NCBI GenBank assembly: GCA_026416715.1
Contig: JAOAEQ010000002.1
Span: forward strand, 98,256-157,936
Direction of reading: 5' to 3'
Length of the DNA stretch: 59,681 bases
Source of the DNA: a bacterium
Lineage (GTDB): Bacteria; UBP4; UBA4092; JAOAEQ01
The translations under genes were made by a program, and so were the position numbers. Shown in pieces: positions 54,716 through 59,681 of this stretch; position 1 is the first letter of the stretch; every line of letters begins with the position of its first letter. The notes beneath the pieces were generated by a model. That model had not been told where the DNA came from. It did not search any database and was given only the letters and a program-made list of their open reading frames with translations.

Positions 54716-55660
54716 ATGGTCGTTCAAGAAAGTGTTTTTCGTGATATCGCCCGATTGTTGGTTTGGTATCCTATCCGCTGGATAACAAAACTTATTCCGA
54801 TATCGTGGAACATCTATCTACTTCGTGAATTGGGAAAAATCCATGCGCTTATATCCCAGGGGCGAAAGAAACATCTCCAGCGACAATACACCTTAATTTT
54901 TAATTCCGAAATAACAGGAATATCGGTTAAGCATTTTATTAATGAATATCTGACAACACATTATTTAAATCAACTCTCTATTTTCTTTTTTCCAAGGTTA
55001 AATAAGCATAATATTGGGCGTTATCATTCATTTGTTGGTCTAGAACATCTTGAAGCTGCACTAAAAAAAAATCATGGTGTGATTCTACTCCATGGACATT
55101 TTGGTCCTGCTCAATTAACCCTAGTCGCACTCGGTTTAGCTGGATATCAGGTAATTCAGATTGGGTTTCCGACAGATAAAGGACTAAGCTGGATTGGTCG
55201 CAAGGTTGCATTTCGACTTCGACTTAAAGAGGAAGCTAAAATCCCGGCACGGATTATTGCGGCAGATAAGTTTCTCCGTCCTGTGGTAGAAGGGTTACGA
55301 AAAAATGCTATAGTTATGACCAGTGGCGATGGTGCGGGAGGCGGTACGTTTATTGGGAAATTTATTTCCGCTTCTTTTTTGGGAAAACAGCTACCATTTG
55401 CGGTTGGTGGGATTCAGTTAGCGGAGCGAACTGGCGCTTCGGTGCTACCGATTTTTTTAATCCCGAAAACCGCAATCCACTGGGAAACTATTATTTATCC
55501 TGCTTTGCCGGAAACCGGGTCGGTTGCAGAACGACTTGAACCATTCATCCGGCAGTTAGAAATTTATGTTCGGCGATATCCTGGATTATGGCGATTTTGG
55601 GATGAACTGGATAAACGAATGGAGTATGCCCAGCACTTGCTGAAGCAGAAAATGAAATAA
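54716..55660 (+). CDS. LpxL/HtrB-type acyltransferase-like protein 2, catalytic Glu replaced by Gln
   Basis: 314 aa, paralogous to 52372-53304 along its length. The motif reads HGHFGPAQ: H128 is kept but the acidic residue four positions on is Gln133. The second block is VMTSGDGAGGG instead of LFAADGRE, and IQLAERTGASVLPIFLIPK follows. Either a divergent acyltransferase group or an inactive partner of copy 1. Third gene of the cluster. Confidence 0.8.
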   Translation: MVVQESVFRDIARLLVWYPIRWITKLIPISWNIYLLRELGKIHALISQGRKKHLQRQYTLIFNSEITGISVKHFINEYLTTHYLNQLSIFFFPRLNKHNIGRYHSFVGLEHLEAALKKNHGVILLHGHFGPAQLTLVALGLAGYQVIQIGFPTDKGLSWIGRKVAFRLRLKEEAKIPARIIAADKFLRPVVEGLRKNAIVMTSGDGAGGGTFIGKFISASFLGKQLPFAVGGIQLAERTGASVLPIFLIPKTAIHWETIIYPALPETGSVAERLEPFIRQLEIYVRRYPGLWRFWDELDKRMEYAQHLLKQKMK

Positions 55661-55700
55661 GTAAACTAACTAAGTAAATGAATTGAAGGGGTTTACTTAT
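55657..55700. repeat. Inverted repeat between acyltransferase 2 and O-antigen ligase
   Basis: Perfect 10-bp arms ATAAGTAAAC (55657-55666) and GTTTACTTAT (55691-55700); the first arm overlaps the upstream stop codon. Confidence 0.45.
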
Positions 55701-55741
55701 CCCTTTGGTTAACTATTAAGTTATTAATTAATCTATTACTT

Positions 55742-57223
55742 ATGGTTACTGCAAAAACAGAATTATCTGCGCTTCGATTTAGTTTTCCGTTGCGTTGGTG
55801 GATTACGATTATAATCATTGAATGTACACTTGCTATTATCGTGAGTACTATCCCATCACTAACGCAGCCAGGACTAGTCGTAGTGGGATTGATTCTCGGG
55901 CTGTATTTCATTATTGCACTTATTCGACCACGGATTGCACTTGGTATTTTAGCCTTCTGTTTTCCGTTTTATAATTTTGTTATCAATATCGTGTATCAGT
56001 CACATACCTATAAAATTCTCTTATTATTTCCAACAATATTTGGCTCACTGTTATTCCTAGCAGTATTACTCCGATTTAGCGCTAAATTACAGCAGTATGC
56101 TGCTCCGCAAGTTTTTCTGTTGGTTCCGATAGGGATGTTGATTGTGTGGAGTATCCTATCATCAGCCTGGACGGAAAAACCATTCTCTGCGTGGTATAGC
56201 GGACTAAATTTACTGATTTCATTTATGGTCATATACTGTATATTCCAACTTATCCAAACAGAATCGCAGTTATTCCGATTTTATCTCGTTGTTATTCTTG
56301 GAGGATTGATTACTGCAGCCGCAATTATTCTATCTACGTTCTTTTCAACCGACCGAACTTATATTTACCCGCTGATTACTACCGATAATATTCAGATTTT
56401 TGAAAGCACCTTTTTCTATGTGATGCGCCAAGGAATGAAACGAGCAATGGGATTCGGAACCTATAATCAGATGTCATTGCTAATGACGGTCCATCTATTT
56501 CTTGCTGGAGTATTATTAATATCTCAACGACGGTGGACTACAAAAACGATGCTTATTATATCAATGTTCTATATGCTATATGCGCAATTACTGACTAAAA
56601 CCAGAGCGCCGATAGTCGGTATGTTACTCGGGGCATTTCTTACCATATATTTACTTTGTAAACGAATTACGACGTGGAACAGAAAACAGTTCTGGTTCAG
56701 TATGGTAATTATGATTATTTTTATTACGATGTTATTCTTATCCATAGTAAGTCATCTGGAAAAAGGATTAACCCGGTTTACTGCAGCGGTAATTTCTGAC
56801 GTTGAAGTTAAAGATAGTTCGTGGACACTGCGTATGACATGGTGGCAAGAGAGTATCTATCAGTTTTTCGCTACCTATGGTCTTGGAGTAGGAGCGGGAA
56901 ATGTTTCCGAGTATCTTTATCAAAACGCACCTCATCCGCATAATACTTATATCCATCTTATGGTCGAACTCGGAATTTTCGGAACAATTATTTTGGCAAC
57001 GCTTTTGATTTCGATAGTTAAAAATACGATTTATGCGTTACGCCGGCATGATTTATCACCAGAATTAACCAAGACAGTGGCGATTATTGCCGGTGCATTA
57101 GTTGCAGATGGGTTTGCATTAGGATTCGAACATGATTATTATTGGATTCCAACGTGGATATATTTAGCGATACTCTTGCTTCCTATCAATCTTGCATTGA
57201 AGACAAAAGAAGAAGGTAAATGA
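55742..57223 (+). CDS. O-antigen ligase/polymerase family protein (WaaL/Wzy-like)
   Basis: 493 aa with about twelve membrane helices, one large periplasmic loop (about 325-405) and the Wzy_C hallmark ASHPHNTYIHLMVELGIFG-like HPHNTYIHL near residue 398 after GLGVGAGN. Transfers or polymerises lipid-linked glycan onto a core or chain. With the GT9 gene and acyltransferases it fits surface glycolipid assembly. Confidence 0.85.
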   Translation: MVTAKTELSALRFSFPLRWWITIIIIECTLAIIVSTIPSLTQPGLVVVGLILGLYFIIALIRPRIALGILAFCFPFYNFVINIVYQSHTYKILLLFPTIFGSLLFLAVLLRFSAKLQQYAAPQVFLLVPIGMLIVWSILSSAWTEKPFSAWYSGLNLLISFMVIYCIFQLIQTESQLFRFYLVVILGGLITAAAIILSTFFSTDRTYIYPLITTDNIQIFESTFFYVMRQGMKRAMGFGTYNQMSLLMTVHLFLAGVLLISQRRWTTKTMLIISMFYMLYAQLLTKTRAPIVGMLLGAFLTIYLLCKRITTWNRKQFWFSMVIMIIFITMLFLSIVSHLEKGLTRFTAAVISDVEVKDSSWTLRMTWWQESIYQFFATYGLGVGAGNVSEYLYQNAPHPHNTYIHLMVELGIFGTIILATLLISIVKNTIYALRRHDLSPELTKTVAIIAGALVADGFALGFEHDYYWIPTWIYLAILLLPINLALKTKEEGK

Positions 57224-57246
57224 TGGTTAAATAGGCAATTAGTATA

Positions 57247-57310
57247 ACGGAAGAACTGAAAAACTATATGTCTTACGTTCTACCGGTCTAGCGTTTCTCC
57301 ATTCTTCCGT
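57247..57310. repeat. Inverted repeat between O-antigen ligase and GT9
   Basis: Perfect 9-bp arms ACGGAAGAA (57247-57255) and TTCTTCCGT (57302-57310). Confidence 0.35.
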
Positions 57311-57350
57311 CATTGTATTTATTTAACTGGTTAACTATTCAACCTGCATT

Positions 57351-58535
57351 ATGCATTATAAGATTATCAATCGGAAAAAGCTGATGGCGGTTAAATTCGC
57401 AGATTCAGTTATCGGTCCGGTGGTTCGGATTTGGAATAAGATTTCCGGACAAAACAATTCTCAGCTATCCCCGCAAGATTTTGCAAATATCAAAAAAATT
57501 CTCATTCTCCGCACTGCATATACCGGCGATGTAATTATGACGCTCCCTGTATTAACACCGTTACGAAGCGCGTTTCCGAACGCAGAACTGGTTTTTTTAA
57601 CTAGTCATAGCGCAGCGCCATTGTTAGAACATCATCCAGCAGTAGACCGGGTGATTAAATATGATGCGTTCTGGTTTTACCCTCAACCAAACTCAGTTGC
57701 ATTAAAAAAATACCGAGAGATTATCCAACAACTCCGCGCAGAACGATTCGAGGTGGTCTTCGATTTCCGCGGGGATATCCGTGATATTTATTTTTTAGCG
57801 TATCGAAGTCGGGCGAAACATCGAATTAGTTACGGTTCCGGCGGAGGCGCTTATTGGCTGACACAAATTATCCCGTTACAAGAAACAAAACACCGAGTTC
57901 AGTTTCATCTAGATATTTTGCGAGCATTAAAAATCTCTGTTTCTCATGAAATGCCGAAAATATATTTAACCGAAACGGAAAAGAAACAAGCATTAACCCG
58001 ATTGCAATCTTTTGGCTTTAATGTGGAACGAGATGTTCTCATTGGAATTCATCCCGGAGCGCGGATGCCGTTAAAACGCTGGCCAATTGCTCGTTATGCA
58101 GAGTTAATTGCACGAGTTACTCAAACACATTTAGGGAAAGTAGTTCTATTCACTGCCCCTGAGATACCGAATACCGAATGGGAAAATAAGGGAATGAAAA
58201 CATGGCAGCGCCATTCTCAAGTCGCTATTCTCTCCGATTTAACGCTTCGAGAATTAGCAGCAATTATTCATTATTGCCGAATTTTAATCTGCAACGATAG
58301 CGCCCCGATGCATCTCGCTGCTGCAGTTGGCACGAAATGTTTAGCGATATTCGGTCCTTCCAAATCGTATGAAACCGCTCCTTACGGATCGAATCATTTC
58401 GTTATAGAAAAACCGTATCCCTGTCGAACAACTTGCGATGAATCAACCTGCAAGTATAAAATATATAACGACTGCTTAAAATCAATTAGGGTAGACGACG
58501 TCGAACAATCATTAGCGAATATACTCAACGCTTAA
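57351..58535 (+). CDS. GT9-family glycosyltransferase (ADP-heptosyltransferase type)
   Basis: 394 aa with KKILILRTAYTGDVIMTLPVLTPLRSAFP, VVFDFRGDIRD, IGIHPGARMPLKRWPIARYAELI and NDSAPMHLAAAVGTKCLAIFGPS, the GT9 (WaaC/WaaF/RfaF) signature. A 45-residue N-terminal extension precedes the first domain. C-terminal cysteines (PCRTTCDESTCKYKIYNDC) are common in this subgroup. Likely adds heptose or a related sugar to the LPS core. Last gene before a strong terminator. Confidence 0.9.
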   Translation: MHYKIINRKKLMAVKFADSVIGPVVRIWNKISGQNNSQLSPQDFANIKKILILRTAYTGDVIMTLPVLTPLRSAFPNAELVFLTSHSAAPLLEHHPAVDRVIKYDAFWFYPQPNSVALKKYREIIQQLRAERFEVVFDFRGDIRDIYFLAYRSRAKHRISYGSGGGAYWLTQIIPLQETKHRVQFHLDILRALKISVSHEMPKIYLTETEKKQALTRLQSFGFNVERDVLIGIHPGARMPLKRWPIARYAELIARVTQTHLGKVVLFTAPEIPNTEWENKGMKTWQRHSQVAILSDLTLRELAAIIHYCRILICNDSAPMHLAAAVGTKCLAIFGPSKSYETAPYGSNHFVIEKPYPCRTTCDESTCKYKIYNDCLKSIRVDDVEQSLANILNA

Positions 58536-58821
58536 GCCGTTTTTATCTCGATACATTAGCGAAGTAGAACCCGAATTGAACTGTTCAATTCGGGTTCTTA
58601 TATAGTATTGGAATTAGCCTAATGTAAATTATGTTCTGATGCAATTAAATTTACATTGTTAATATAAGTCTAATAATTTCAATTGTGTTATATCTATTTT
58701 AGAAGGATTGTTAAGATTATTATTGATTCTGAAAATTTTATCTTGCGTCTAACTATATTATATGAAAATAGATAAAACGATAATGACTTAAAATTTTAAA
58801 AATTGCAGCTTTTGATTATCT
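58536..58821. other. Spacer GT9 / DUF362
   Basis: 286 bp: terminator palindrome at 58566-58598, then very AT-rich sequence with no clear promoter or RNA. Confidence 0.5.
58566..58605 (+). terminator. Palindromic terminator after GT9
   Basis: Perfect 16-bp arms (58566-58581 and 58583-58598) around one base, followed by TTATATAG. It shares the 19-nt core GAATTGAACNGTTCAATTC with the palindrome at 43867-43913. Confidence 0.75.
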
Positions 58822-59681
58822 ATGTCTTTTAGAATCAATATATTACGTTGTAATAAAGGTTCGGAATTAAAAGGCTTATTAACGGAAGCATTACGAGCAT
58901 ATCTTGATATTTTCCCGACATCGAAATCTGCTAGAATCCTACTCAAGCCGAATTTAAATAGTAATATGAATGCCTTGACCGGTAATACGACTGATTTACG
59001 ACTGCTATCAGCAGTAATTTGGTTTCTGCAGAAAGAAGGATATAAACATATCGCTATCGGAGAAGGGACAAATTCTGGGTTTTATCGAAATAAAATCAAT
59101 GTAATCACGCGGCTTATGGTAGATAAACTAGCGGAACGTTATAAGGTCGACGTAATCGATTTAAATTATGCTGAAGGGATTCCAGTTGAACTAGAGAACG
59201 GCGTAATTGCACAGGTTGGAAAACCGTGCCGTGAAGCGGATTTTCTGATTAATCTACCCAAATTCAAGACCCATTTTGAAGTCGGTATGACCGGTGCACT
59301 AAAAAATCTTATGGGTTGTCTTGTGGGACAGGAGAATAAAAAGAAAATGCATCAGTCGTTGGTTAAAAACATCATTAAACTGAATCAACAGGTTCAACCG
59401 CATCTCCATATTCTCGATGGAATGATTGCTATGGAAGGAACAGGTCCAACTCGCGGAACGCCGGTTAATCTCGGTCTGATTCTTATCAGTACGGATCCGT
59501 ATCTACTGGATTTAGCTTGTGCATATATTGCTGGGTTTATTGATGTATCAACTTCTGATAACGTCAAGCAAGGGCAAGTACCAACTTGGTTAAGGTTACT
59601 CTATATGGCGGAACAAGTTGGATTGATTACTCCGGAACATCATCGAGTACTGTTGCACCTACCAATTAAAGAATACATTCA
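58822..59681 (+). CDS. DUF362 domain protein, 3' end outside window
   Basis: Open for 286 codons to the window edge. ILLKPNLNSNMN, GNTTDLRLLSAVIWFLQKEGY, IAIGEGTNSGFYRN, EADFLINLPKFKTHFEVGMTGALKNLMGCLVG and DGMIAMEGTGPTRG, then STDPYLLDLACAYIAGF are the DUF362 pattern. Family members are uncharacterised, often ferredoxin-fused; any C-terminal domain would be outside the window. It starts its own unit after a terminator. Confidence 0.85.
   Translation, partial: MSFRINILRCNKGSELKGLLTEALRAYLDIFPTSKSARILLKPNLNSNMNALTGNTTDLRLLSAVIWFLQKEGYKHIAIGEGTNSGFYRNKINVITRLMVDKLAERYKVDVIDLNYAEGIPVELENGVIAQVGKPCREADFLINLPKFKTHFEVGMTGALKNLMGCLVGQENKKKMHQSLVKNIIKLNQQVQPHLHILDGMIAMEGTGPTRGTPVNLGLILISTDPYLLDLACAYIAGFIDVSTSDNVKQGQVPTWLRLLYMAEQVGLITPEHHRVLLHLPIKEYI

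Overview
The window is AT-rich chromosomal DNA from a diderm bacterium. Evidence for an outer membrane is two LpxL-type lipid A acyltransferases, an LptF/LptG permease, an O-antigen ligase/polymerase, a heptosyltransferase-type GT9 enzyme and several lipoproteins. Class II (B12-dependent) ribonucleotide reductase, many radical SAM enzymes and a ThiD2-ThiE fusion point to an anaerobic or microaerophilic lifestyle. The mix of genes and the intergenic filler text look like an uncultivated candidate phylum; I cannot place it further. There is no sign of phage, integrase, transposase, CRISPR, rRNA or tRNA.

Layout. 3-2459 is the 3' part of a large exported multi-module protein. 2570-11164 carries an M48 membrane protease, a GH38-like glycosidase that lacks the catalytic Asp, an HD-GYP protein, a large HAD hydrolase and a membrane HD protein. 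11443-14884 holds glnA, behind a sigma-54-type promoter and a hairpin leader, and glutamine-dependent nadE. 15333-23218 is mixed: MFS transporter, NamZ muramidase, two paralogous TM2-like proteins, a radical SAM + second NAD-synthase-like pair, a lipoprotein and an esterase. 23342-29898 is secG-oppABCDF. 30158-33076 is glnD.

33430-34396 encodes two small lipoproteins. 34543-40774 is the classic rpsB-tsf-pyrH-frr-uppS-cdsA order followed by an LptF/G permease, all on the minus strand, with a promoter and structured leader before rpsB. 41133-45662 has panD, a PfkB kinase, a parvulin, a GT87 mannosyltransferase-like protein and HU. 46260-48721 is thiE-thiC. 48836-51761 is a coiled-coil protein and nrdJ, the latter behind a consensus promoter overlapped by two NrdR boxes. 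52372-58535 is a plus-strand envelope cluster (acyltransferase, B12-type radical SAM, acyltransferase, O-antigen ligase, GT9). A DUF362 gene runs off the right edge.

How the parts connect. glnA keeps the adenylylation tyrosine and a sigma-54 site, and glnD is nearby, so the window shows covalent plus transcriptional nitrogen control. The most distinctive systems are the acyltransferase-radical SAM-acyltransferase cassette, the radical SAM/NadE-like operon with its own consensus promoter, and a recurring architecture in which inter-cistronic spacers contain inverted repeats.
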